From assembly GCA_016721315.1 (NCBI GenBank), contig JADKIL010000020.1, positions 62,001-126,000 of the forward strand: a stretch of 64,000 bases of DNA, given 5' to 3'. The position numbers and the translations under genes are program-made. The number at the start of each line of letters is the position of its first letter. Positions within the stretch are counted from its first letter, which is position 1. The notes beneath the pieces are model-generated. The model searched no databases, was not told where the DNA came from, and worked only from the letters and a program-made list of their open reading frames with translations. Positions 25,686 through 35,900 of the stretch are shown here, in pieces. Origin of the DNA: Candidatus Villigracilis vicinus (GTDB lineage Bacteria > Chloroflexota > Anaerolineae > Anaerolineales > Villigracilaceae).

Positions 25686-27479
25686 TTACAAAACATGCAA
25701 TTTTTCGCTCCAATGCCAATAGATCATCACCATCGCCAGTGTGTCCAACTTGCAGTATTGCAAAAGTAAATTCTTCCATTGGTCGCGAATATCCGGATCT
25801 AATTTCTGCCCGTATAGCATGGACTGATACGCCCGGATCGCGCCTGTGCCTTCGTTGACGACAACTTCCTTTTCAGCGATTGTCGAAGGCGGCAGGGCTT
25901 TGTACGGACTAAGCATCTCGCCATTTTCCTCCTTCACGTATTCAGGGAAGTGGCTGCGTAGAGATGGGTTCGCCCGCCAGATGGCATCCAGCACTTTTTT
26001 GATGGACGTTCTGCCCTTCATTACCGGATGGAAATAATGGTTCAGCGTTAATTGATTCATGTCCACCATGCGTGAGTCGGTCATCCACTCCAGCCAGTCT
26101 TTCAATGCCGCGTTTTTGTGTCGCCCCTCCATTTGCTCCAGGACGCTTTTTAGAATGGTGTTCTCATGCTTTGCCCACGTGAAGACCGTGCCGCTCCGTC
26201 CGAGGTAATCCATCAGCGATTCGGCGAATGCAAAGTTTGGGAAAGTTTCCCTGATATTGATCCATTCGGCATGTTTGGGTTCAGCACCTGGCGCTGTGAT
26301 GGTGTGACAGCTCCACTGAAACGCCACGTTTTCAAAAGGTTTCATCCCGGCATGGTAGGGGACAGCCAGAGCCGAGGTTTCAAAATCGATAAAATGAAGT
26401 GGATAGGAATAGGATGCGAGGATATCGCCCAGTGCGGGATCGATCCACTCGGTGTTGTCCTTGGTGTGACGCATCTGAATTAACTGACGGCTGGCTATTG
26501 TTCCCATCGAACCATTTTTCTTCCCGAGAGCTGATTCGGAAAGATCGAAGAGCCCTGTCTTGCCGGAACCGATCAATTCGTTAACGGCTTTCACGGTTCC
26601 ACCGTGGTACAAGTCCAGTAGATGCGGCTTGGGGTCTGCCAGCTCTCCCCAGCATTCGCGGAATCCGTTTGGTGTTTCATCTTCTTCTACTCGGTATTCA
26701 CAGTCTTTGCATGCAAACGAGATCGGAACAGGGATCTTTGTCAGCGGGTTCATGCTATTAAAAAATGCAGCAGCGGTGGATGAAACTTCAGGGGTCAGCT
26801 CACCAGCTTCCAGGTCCACATTGAGGCGGGTGAGGAAATGATTTTCGCGCAGCAATTCCACATCCCCTTTAAAAGTGAAGCGTGCTCGCGGGTAGCCGCT
26901 GTCATCTTCTTTGATCAGGTTGAGTGCGAAAAGCGCATGCAGGTTGTTGATCGATGTAGTGCGGGATTTATCCGGCATCATCAACTCACATGTGAGCGTG
27001 GACGCTGGGAAAAGTTCGCGCAGGATGATGGCTTGAAAAGTGATGTCTTCGAGATAGGGCAGCCATTCCGGGATGATGCCGCCTTTTTTATTTCGGAGGA
27101 TGTTCTCTTTGGAAGAGTCGAATGATTTTGCTTTGACTTCGATCAGCGTCAGGTGGATGCCCTGTTTGATGAGAATATCAGGACGGGCGAATTTTCCCCC
27201 GCTTTCGAAGGCGGCTTCAAGCAGGGTTACATTTTCCTGTTGAAGATATTGATGTGTAAGCTGTACGGCTTTGTCGTGATCTGGTTCATCCACAAGAACG
27301 GCATCTGGAAAAAGAAGGCTGGCGATCGCGCCGATCATGTATCCGTCTTGCGCCAGTAGTTCCATGTACTCATCGCCATCCACGTTTGATGGGTACTTGC
27401 GCAAACGATAATAGAGTTTGGTCAGGCAGCTTCGCGCGATCTTGTAATCTGTTTTGGACAGAGCCAGAGATTTTGTCAT
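25686..27479 (-). CDS. DUF2779 protein: Cas4-like PD-(D/E)XK module plus DEDD exonuclease-like domain
   Basis: A 597-residue protein. The N-terminal third looks like a Cas4/RecB nuclease: Cys18 in ARSCLTKLYYR, a catalytic Asp in ARPDILI, and ExK in LTLIEVKAKS, with a later Cys cluster (CKDC and CWG around residues 260-280) that could complete a 4Fe-4S site with Cys18. The C-terminal half is DUF2779, with an exonuclease-type DxE in LHFIDFETSALA, AKHENTILKS and a last acidic site in YCKLDTLAMVMI. The start has AGGGGA close upstream and a TATAAT at 27549-27544, suggesting its own promoter. Function unknown; a DNA or RNA repair or defence nuclease is likely. Confidence 0.8.
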   Translation of the reverse strand: MTKSLALSKTDYKIARSCLTKLYYRLRKYPSNVDGDEYMELLAQDGYMIGAIASLLFPDAVLVDEPDHDKAVQLTHQYLQQENVTLLEAAFESGGKFARPDILIKQGIHLTLIEVKAKSFDSSKENILRNKKGGIIPEWLPYLEDITFQAIILRELFPASTLTCELMMPDKSRTTSINNLHALFALNLIKEDDSGYPRARFTFKGDVELLRENHFLTRLNVDLEAGELTPEVSSTAAAFFNSMNPLTKIPVPISFACKDCEYRVEEDETPNGFRECWGELADPKPHLLDLYHGGTVKAVNELIGSGKTGLFDLSESALGKKNGSMGTIASRQLIQMRHTKDNTEWIDPALGDILASYSYPLHFIDFETSALAVPYHAGMKPFENVAFQWSCHTITAPGAEPKHAEWINIRETFPNFAFAESLMDYLGRSGTVFTWAKHENTILKSVLEQMEGRHKNAALKDWLEWMTDSRMVDMNQLTLNHYFHPVMKGRTSIKKVLDAIWRANPSLRSHFPEYVKEENGEMLSPYKALPPSTIAEKEVVVNEGTGAIRAYQSMLYGQKLDPDIRDQWKNLLLQYCKLDTLAMVMIYWHWSEKLHVL

Positions 27480-27668
27480 TTGATCCCCTGAAAAAGATAA
27501 TCTTGAGAATTGGGTATATGCTCCATTGCTTTTATAAGGAACGATTATATCCCACTGAGTAGCTTGCCTTGGATTTATATTTCAAGGGGTGCGCGAAAGT
27601 AAGTAGATGAGATTGCTCTCTTCACCCTCATCCGCGGCGTTGAGAAACGACTATTGAGTGCTTCCATT

Positions 27669-28529
27669 TCAAGCCTTAAGGATCGCTCCAGCCGCCCCGG
27701 GATCAAACCCATTGGGGAAAATTGTGCTGCGTGTATAAACGGCTTCGGTCAGTTTGGCCCAGCGCAGGTTTGCGCCGCTCAGGTCTGTGCCAATTAGTTT
27801 CGTCTCGCTCAGGTCTGCTTTGGTCAGGTTGGCGCCTGTTAGATTTGCTTCGCTCAAGTCGGCCTTGCCCAATTTGGCTTCGGTCAGGTCGGCTTCGCTT
27901 AAGTCGGCTGCAACCAGTTTTGTGCCGCTCAGGTCTGCTTCACTCAAATTGGATTTGCTCAAATTTACCCAACGAAGATCAACACTATTCAGCTTTGCGC
28001 CGCTCAAATTTGCATTGTTCAGGAATGCACCGATCAGGTTTGCTCCGCGCAAGTCTGTATTGCTTAGATCGGCACGGGATAGCTTCGTGCCGCTGAGGTC
28101 GGTTCTGCTCAGGTTGGCACCGATCAGTTTGGCCCCGCTCAGATCCGCTTTGCTCAGGTCTGCACCGATCAGGTCTGCTTTGCTGAGGTTGGCGTCATTC
28201 AGCTTGGTGCCGATCAACCTGGTGTCGATTATGTCCGCATCAACCAGGTCTGCGCTGATCAAGCTGGCACCGCTCAGATTCGATTGGTGCAGATTGGCTT
28301 TATTCAAATTAGCTCTGCGCATGTCTGCGCCACGCAGGTTGGCGCGTCTCAGGTCTGCTTTACTTAAGTCTGCATCAGTCAGGTCTGCGTTACTCAGATT
28401 GATATCGCTCAGTTTGGCCCCGCTTAGATTTGCATTGGCGAGGTCCGTTTCGCTTAAGTCAAATCCGCTTAGGTCTTTTGCTTCATTGCTGTTGATAAGT
28501 GTATTCAGTTCTTCCTGGGATAATTTCAT
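27669..28529 (-). CDS. Pentapeptide-repeat protein
   Basis: A 286-residue protein built almost wholly of A(D/N)Lxx pentapeptides from about residue 20 to 265, for example DLTDADLSKADLRRANLRGA. This should fold as a right-handed quadrilateral beta helix, without signal peptide or membrane segment. The first 18 residues (MKLSQEELNTLINSNE) form a short cap and the C-terminus (TIFPNGFDPGAAGAI) a closing cap. Such proteins act as DNA mimics or scaffolds; no specific function can be read here. It lies 97 bases downstream of the orphan tag protein, on the same strand as the STAND genes. Confidence 0.93.
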   Translation of the reverse strand: MKLSQEELNTLINSNEAKDLSGFDLSETDLANANLSGAKLSDINLSNADLTDADLSKADLRRANLRGADMRRANLNKANLHQSNLSGASLISADLVDADIIDTRLIGTKLNDANLSKADLIGADLSKADLSGAKLIGANLSRTDLSGTKLSRADLSNTDLRGANLIGAFLNNANLSGAKLNSVDLRWVNLSKSNLSEADLSGTKLVAADLSEADLTEAKLGKADLSEANLTGANLTKADLSETKLIGTDLSGANLRWAKLTEAVYTRSTIFPNGFDPGAAGAILKA

Positions 28530-28626
28530 GAGATGAATATCGACCTTCTGAGGATGGGGGATTTGTTTGACCGTTTTGGTTGGTGCCTTAAGTATAGACT
28601 AGTGATATGGTTTTGTCGATTAGATT

Positions 28627-28905
28627 TCATGTTGAAATCATGGCGGTGGCGCGCAGTTTCTTCGCGATGGATGAAAATGAATCTTGCAGAACAGGCGCGC
28701 GTTCTGGGAGAAATTGAGCGAAACGGGTGAGTCCATTTTCGATCTCATCGCTGGAGAGGGGGAGGTCATCTTCGGCTGTTTGATATACATTCCCGATGTG
28801 GATGCTTCCGCTGATGTCACCGCCCGCGGAGATACTTCCAACGGCGTTGCTGTTGTGATCGGCGTTGATACTTGGGATTTTGGGGTCGTCGTTTGGGTTG
28901 GTCAT
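28627..28905 (-). CDS. Short orphan protein carrying the STAND N-terminal tag
   Basis: A 92-residue protein. Its first 40 residues (INADHNSNAVGSISAGGDIS, then GSIHIGN) match the N-termini of both nSTAND-WD40 proteins upstream, but the NTPase is replaced by a short tail (LSSDEIENGLTRFAQFLPER) predicted to be helical. It starts 14 bases after the nSTAND B stop, read with its frameshifts corrected, so it is probably in the same transcript. Sharing the tag suggests it docks with those proteins through a homotypic contact. The ribosome site is weak (GGAT). It may be a small effector, an inhibitor, or the remnant of a third paralogue. Confidence 0.7.
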   Translation of the reverse strand: MTNPNDDPKIPSINADHNSNAVGSISAGGDISGSIHIGNVYQTAEDDLPLSSDEIENGLTRFAQFLPERAPVLQDSFSSIAKKLRATAMIST

Positions 28906-28919
28906 GGTTATATCCGTGA

Positions 28920-31900
28920 CTAAGGTTGTGTTGTAGGTGTTGCGATTCCTCTGATTCCAGAGGCCATTGTTCGCAGGTTTTGCGATAATTTTCGTTGGGA
29001 AATAATTTCTCCATTCTTCACGGGTGAAGTTGCGCCCTGCTCTAGCGCAAGTTTGGTTAATCCATGCTTTTGGGGTAAATTCCCATATAGTTCGGCCATG
29101 CACAAGAATTTCTCCGTCTGAACTAAAACTGAGAGGCACCATTACGTGTTCGTTAGATAATGCCATCTGTCCTATTAGTGAGTTGGATTCCAAGCCCCAA
29201 ATCAAAATTTTCATATTAATGCAACTAAAAAATTCTGTAATATCGTAGGATTCGCAGGCTAGTGCCGCGATAGTTTTGTTGTCTGGGCTTAGCGCCAATT
29301 CTTGAACGTGGGAAAAAAGTGGACTTGGTATAGGTATGGTTAAAGTTTGACTAAGGTCAGATAACTTCCAGAGAGTTATTCCTTTTCCCATCGAGACCAG
29401 CGTGTTGCCATTTGGGTTAAGTGCAAATAAGTCTACATTGGATGTTAAAGTTATTTCTTCGGGCTGATTTTGATAGTAATCTATTATCAGGTTGTTGTTT
29501 TGTTGATCATCAATGTCAAATATCATCCTGTTGTCATGTTGGTCAAATAATTTACTGTTGGAACTAAAGTCTACAGGAAAGTGGATAACGACCTTTTCTG
29601 CAGATAAATCCCAGTACTTTAATGTATTTGCGTTTTTTGCAGCCAGACTCGTTCCGTCTGAATTGAAAGCCAGCTCTTCTCCTCCGCCCGCCAATTCTAT
29701 TTTGTCGCCGTTTTCATAATTCCAAAGAATAATTTCCCCATCGATACAGGATAGGCTATCGTTGCTGAACATACGGCAATTTTCTGCTGCAATGACATTG
29801 TGGATTGGGTTGAATGCGATGCTTGTCAAGAAGAAATTGTTAATAACGATGGGTTTTCCCATCGGAGCACGGGTCTCAGTGTTATAAATAACAATTTGAT
29901 ATTGATTACATTTATTAGTATCGTAATCTGGGACAGGAATATATTTTGAGCATTTTGCCAAAGCAAATATTTTCTTGTCGGGGTTAAAGAAATATCGATC
30001 GTAGAGGTTATCGTGGGCAGGTTCGCCAACAGCTTTTCCCGATGTGGCTTTGCTGATATCCCACCATGCAATTTCTCCCATACTACAACCATCAAACCCG
30101 CCGCCGCCTGTTTGATTGCATCCACTTGTAAAGATATATTTTGAATCCTTGGAAAAGGATAAGGTGGAATGCGATTGGTGGATCCATTGAGGGTGTTAAT
30201 TAATTCACCAGTACCAATGTCCCAAGAAATGATTTTGTTATTTATGGTTGCGGCGAACCTGGTTTTATCCGGACTGAACGAGATATTGTCTATAAAACCC
30301 GAAACTTCTAACGTTGTGCCAATCTGTTCTTTTTATTTAAGTCCCAAAAATAGACCCATCCAATAGAGTTGACTCCATTGAAAGGACTATATGCAATAGC
30401 TGCCATGCTGCCATCTTCGCTGAATGTTACAGTATTTAATCTATAATCGTTTGGATTGGAATAGATCACTTCCCCTGCTTTATCGGTGGTGATTTCATAC
30501 ATTCGAATATTGTCCACCGTGGCTATAATTACGGATTTTTCGTCCAAACTGAATAACGCTGATTCTATATACATGCCAGGTTTGATTGAGGAAATCTCTG
30601 TGTCGGTCTCCACATTCCAAACCCGAATGATGTCATCTTCGCTTACTGACATTAGGTATTTTCCCGAGCTGCTGAACCGAATTTGCTTTACCAAGCCAGA
30701 GTCAGGCAGAATGATTTCTTTTTTGATCTCGAAATTATGTTGGCTCCAAAGAATGATCTGGCCATCTTTGCAAGCAGAAGATTGTGTCCCCGCTTTTTTG
30801 CAACTTCCAGATGCGAGGAGAGTATCTCTTGGGCTAAATGCCAGGCTGGTTACATCGCCGTCTAGCGCGGTTGAAAGTGACCTGATAGGAGCTTTGCTTT
30901 CGAGATTCCAAAGTATGACCTCGCCTCTTTCGCAGTTTTTGTAGATATCGTTGTATTTGGTACAACCACCTGAAGCCAAGATGGAATTGTCTTGATTTAG
31001 TGCGAGGCTATTAACTGTGCTGCTGTGTCTGTAAAAATAACTGACAAGTTGAATATTTGTCTGTGTGTTTTGGAGTAGGATGCTTTGGGATTGGGTTGTG
31101 TCTGCTTTCTTAAAGGATTCGATACCGAGTAATAGTGACAATGAAAAATTCTCGTTACGTGTGGCTGCTGATTGCGCTGCCAATTCGCCTGCTTGGGCAA
31201 TCCTGGTTTGTTTTTGGGCCTCTTCCGCATTTGTCTGGGCAGCTGCCTGCTGAGTATTTGCGAAGTTTGCTGCTTCGGCATATTTTTGAGCCTGGTTTTG
31301 AAATACAACAGAAGCAATAATAGATGCGATAACAACCAACAAGACCGCAGAAATCAGAATTGTCTGCAGACGTCGTTGTCTTGCCTTTGCGGTTTGAACA
31401 AACTCTTGTGCCAGATTACCGAGTATGAGTTTTTGTTTTTTAACCTGCTCGCGTACATTGGCAAGCCGTCCGCCTGAATATAAATAACTTGTATCTTTTT
31501 TATGCTCGACCCATTCCTTGGCGTCCGCTGTAATTTGATTTTGCAAGGCTATCACATCACGATTTTCGTTGACCAACCTGTGTAACCACGGCCAGGCATC
31601 GATCAACTTCTCATGTGATATTGTGACTGTATCCCTGCCTGCCTGCTCATCGGTTGTAACCAAGCGCGCATCCGCCAGTTTTTGCACAATGGCTTCCACA
31701 TCTTCAGCTTTTGTATTAGCAGGCACAAGTTCATCGAATATCGCCGTGCGTTTCGTGTCCTGTGTGCCGCGCCCGATCTCGATCAGTCCGCTGAAGATGG
31801 AACGTGCCAGTTCCTGTTCGTGATTACTTAATTTTGAAAACGCATCATCGGCATGATGTTCCAAAGCTTTATGAATCCCACCGCGCTGCAAATAATCATT

Positions 31901-32890
31901 GAGAATCAACGCGATCACGCCGTTTTTGTCTTGTTGAGAATCGAATAGGTCCTTGAGCGCGAATTGCATCAACGGCAATGCGCCTGGCTCGCCTTTCATT
32001 TCATTGATGATCTGCGCGATCAGGTCGGGGTCAATGCGAAGTCTCACACGCAAGGCGGGCTGCGCGATGGCGCTCACCAACTCCTCTGGCTGCATCGCGC
32101 CGATTTGCCTGAATTGTTTACTGAGTAACTCATTGAGTTGTGGATAGGTGGCGCAGTTTGAGACAAAGTCCGAGCGCATGGAGAACAGGATGATCACACG
32201 TCCGTTCTCGATTGTGGCGGCATGGGTCAGCAAATTGAGAAAAGCTACGCGTTCTTCTTCGTTGTTGATCTGTGTAAAGACTTCCTCAAATTGGTCAATG
32301 AAGAGAACAAGTCGTTGGTTCTTGTTGTCGGTCAACGCTGATTCTGCGCACTCGTGTAAGACCTTGAGTTGATCCACGTGCTGGCGGAAATAATTTCCCA
32401 ACTCAGGTGATTTCAGGCGTGAGAAGGCGCTTGCCAAAGATTCGATTGGATCACGTCCCGGCTTCATCGTCGCATATAGCCAGCGGTCGCTGCCTTTGAT
32501 GGCTCCCTGCTTCAAGGCATGGATCAATCCCGCACGCACCAAAGATGACTTTCCGCTGCCTGATGGGCCGGTGACGAATATTGTCCGCGAGTCTTTTACG
32601 CGGCTGACGAGATCATCCACCAATTTTTCGCGCCCGAAGAATAGCTCGGCGTCTTCTTCCTCGAAGACATCGAGTCCTTTGTAGGGACAGCGTCCATCAA
32701 ATGGCTTGGGCTGGAATGTGGATTGAATTTGTGCGATGAGAACAGAGACTTGCTCGGCAGTGTATCCAGTAGTATTTCCGATGGTGATATTGCCGCTGAT
32801 GTCACCGCCCACAGAGATACTTCCAACGGCGTTGCTGCTGTGGTCAGCATTCACGCTTGGCAATGGAGGTTCGTTGGTTGAATTGGTCAT
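28920..32890 (-). CDS. nSTAND1 NTPase-WD40 protein B (four frameshifts)
   Basis: Read across frames, about 1,320 codons. ATG 32890 has AGGAG six bases upstream. An N-terminal tag (VGSISVGGDISGNITIGN) is followed by a STAND NTPase: FFGREKLVDDLV, Walker A GPSGSGKSSLVRAG, Walker B LVLFIDQFEEVFT, and a winged-helix part with GRDTVTISHEKLIDAWPWL. One membrane-like segment (ILISAVLLVVIASIIASVVF) and a coiled coil lead into a degenerate WD40 array. The tail motif is ACARAGRNFTREEW and the end is about TPTTQP. Indels are near 30330, 30183, 28996 and 28945, three or more in homopolymers. No enzymatic effector is seen. It is the second of two tandem paralogues. Confidence 0.8.
31430..32860 (-). repeat. 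5' half of nSTAND B, duplicated copy of 35460-36880
   Basis: Long stretches of this segment are almost identical at the DNA level to the same part of nSTAND A, apart from a clearly divergent block at about 32311-32450 between Walker A and Walker B. This indicates tandem duplication with later recombination or gene conversion. Confidence 0.75.
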
Positions 32891-32917
32891 GATTGCTCCT
32901 CTCAATACATTGAGAGA

Positions 32918-35900
32918 TTATGGCGCCGATGTTGGGTTTGGAGTTGGAGTTACTTCAGGCTCAATAGGCAAATTGTCACACACCGCCTGATACTGTAGCA
33001 TATCCCCGATGTATTGATGCCACTCGGCGCGGGTGAGATTGCGCGTTACGCGCGAGCAGGCTTCGGATATCAAATCTTCAGGACGATATATCCAAACGCG
33101 GATGGTGCCATCTATACTGCTTGCCGAAATCACAAACCGGCTATCCGGGGTGAAAATGACGGCGTTTACGTTAACATCATGTGTTACCCGTGCCGTTTCT
33201 TTGCCCGTCGCAATCTCCCATACCCGAGCAGTATGATCATTGCTACCTGAGGCCGCAAACTTGCCATTGGGACTGAAAGCGATGGAGGACACAGAATCAT
33301 CATGGGTCATGCGGGCAATTTCTTTTCCGGTACTAGCCTCCCATGCGCGTGCCGTCTTGTCAACGCTACCTGAGACCACAAGTTTTCCGTCGGGGCTGAA
33401 GGTAACATCGGTTACTTCACTATCATGCATTACTCGCGCTATTTCCTTACTTGTGGCAATCTCCCATACCCGAGCAGTCTTGTCCGTACTCCCAGAAACT
33501 ATAAACTTACCATCCGGGCTGAATGCGACAGAATTTACAGAGCCATCCTGTATCATTTGAGCAATTTCTTTACTTGTCGCAATCTCCCATATGCGGGAGG
33601 TCTTGTCTGCACTGCCAGAAACTATAAACTTACCATCTGGGCTAAAGGCGACAGAATTCACATAACTATTTTGCATAATGTGGGCAATTTCTTTGCCTGT
33701 GGCAATTTCCCATATATAGATATCCCCTATACGACCAGTAGTCGGGTCGCTACTACCTGAGACCAAAAAATTTCCATCGAGACTAAAAGCAGCTGTATCC
33801 ACAAAGCCATCATGAATAAATTGATTGATTACTTTTCCTGTGGCTACCTCCCATACGAAGGCAGTCCTGCCATGATCTTCCGAAAATGCAAACTTTCCAT
33901 CAGGACTGAATACGAGATTGTTACTACTATGTATCGTCTGCACTGTTTGTATTATTGTACCTAGGTTTGTTTCCCAGACACGGGCAGAGCCTTGAGTACA
34001 TTCATAGGTGGAGTCCAGTTTGTCACATCCGCCCGAGACTACATATTTTCCACTGGGGCTAAAGGCAACAGATATCACTTCACTATCGTGTGTCATGCGG
34101 ACGATTTCTTTGCCTGTAACAATTTCCCACAAACGGGCAGTCTTGTCAGAACTTCCAGAAACTATGTACTTGCCATTCGGGCTGAAGGCGAAAGCGTTCA
34201 CAGAACTATCATGCGACATTTTGGAAACTTCATCCCCAGTGGTTGTCCATACATGGACTATATCTCCATCTATTGAGGCGAAGTAATTTCCGTCAGGGCT
34301 AAAAGCTACGAAATCTGAACCATTTGGCATACGGAAAATTTCTTTTCCATTGATCGCCTCCCATATATAGGTCGAATAAGAACCGCCGCCTCCGTACATA
34401 CCGGGGTCTCTATGGCTTATCATTCCCTCTCCCGAAATGATAAACTGTCCATCCGGACTAAAGGCGACAGATGTCACAGAGGCATCATGTATCATACGAG
34501 AGATTTCTTTGCCAGTGGTTGCATCCCAAACATGAGCAGTACCATCGGCACTTCCTGAAACAACATTTTTCCATCGGGACTAAAGCCCACAGAAGATACC
34601 CAATCATCATATGTCATGCGGGCGATTTCTCTGCCTGTGCTTGTCTCCCATACACGGGCAGTTTTATCCTCACTTCCTGAAACGATATAATTCCCATTTG
34701 GGCTAAAGGCAATAGCGCGAACCCAACCCTCATGTATCATATGGGCGATTTCTTTTCCTGTATTAGCGTCCCACACTTGGGCAGAACCTTGAATACATGC
34801 TCTGTTTTCATCATATTTATCACAGCCTTCTAAGGCGATATAATTTCCATTTGGACTGAAAGTAACAGAATACACTTCGCCGTTATGTGGCAAGCGCATA
34901 ACTTCCTTTGCCTGTAATCGCTTCCCAAACGTGAGCAGAGCCTTGAATACAAACTTTGTTTTCATCATATTTATCACATCCTCCCGAAACTATTAAATCC
35001 CCGTCCGGGCTAAAAGCGACAGAGTGTACTTCGCTGTTTTGTGTTGTTTCTGTTATCAAATTTGCCAGTGTGTTACTTTGTAAAATTTGCGCTGCTTCAC
35101 TGTGTGGAAAAAGTCGCATGGATTGGGTCGCTAAGAGTACAGCAGTTTCTTGTTCTGGATTTTCATTTGAATATAATGGCAGCGCTTGCGAAGACAGTTG
35201 GCGGGCAAGCGCAATGTTGGCCTGTTCTTCTGCCTTTGCTTGCGCTAATTTTGCAGTTTCCTGTTGGGCGATCGCAAAGGTGCTCGCTGCTTGTGCTGTA
35301 TTTGCAATCTCAATATTTGACTGCGCTTGATTCCGAAATACAACCGATGCCAGAATCGCTGCAATCAAAATCACCGAGCTAGCAGAAGTCAGCAATACTT
35401 GTCTGCGCTTTTGCCGTGTACTGCCCGTGCGTATAAACTCCTGTGCCAAATGAGTGAGAGCTAGTTTCTGTTTTTTAACCTGCTCTCGAACGTTTGCCAA
35501 ACGCCCGCCCGTGTAGAGATAACTCGTATCCCTCTTATGTTCTTCCCATTCTTTTGCATCTGCTGAGATTTCATTCTGCAGGGCAATTACATCGCGGTTT
35601 TCATTCACCAGTTTCTTCAACCAAGGCCAGGCGTCGATCAACTTTTCATGCGAAATGGTGACAGTATCCCTGCCCGCCGATTCATCGGTAGTGATCAAGC
35701 GCGCGTCCGCCAGTTTTTGCACAATGGCTTCTATGTCTTCAGCTTTTGTATTCGCAGGTACAAGTTCATCGAACAACGCTGTGCGTTTTGTGTCCTGTGT
35801 GCCGCGCCCGATCTCGATCAGTCCGCTGAAGATGGAGCGTGCCAATTCCTGTTCATTCCTGCTTAATTTTGAAAACGAATCGTCCGCATGGCGTTCCAAG

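Noticed and set aside
27754..28536. A 260-codon plus-strand frame opposite the pentapeptide-repeat gene
   Set aside because: The repeat codons make a long antisense frame by themselves; the product is a Leu/Arg/Ser-rich repeat with no family likeness.
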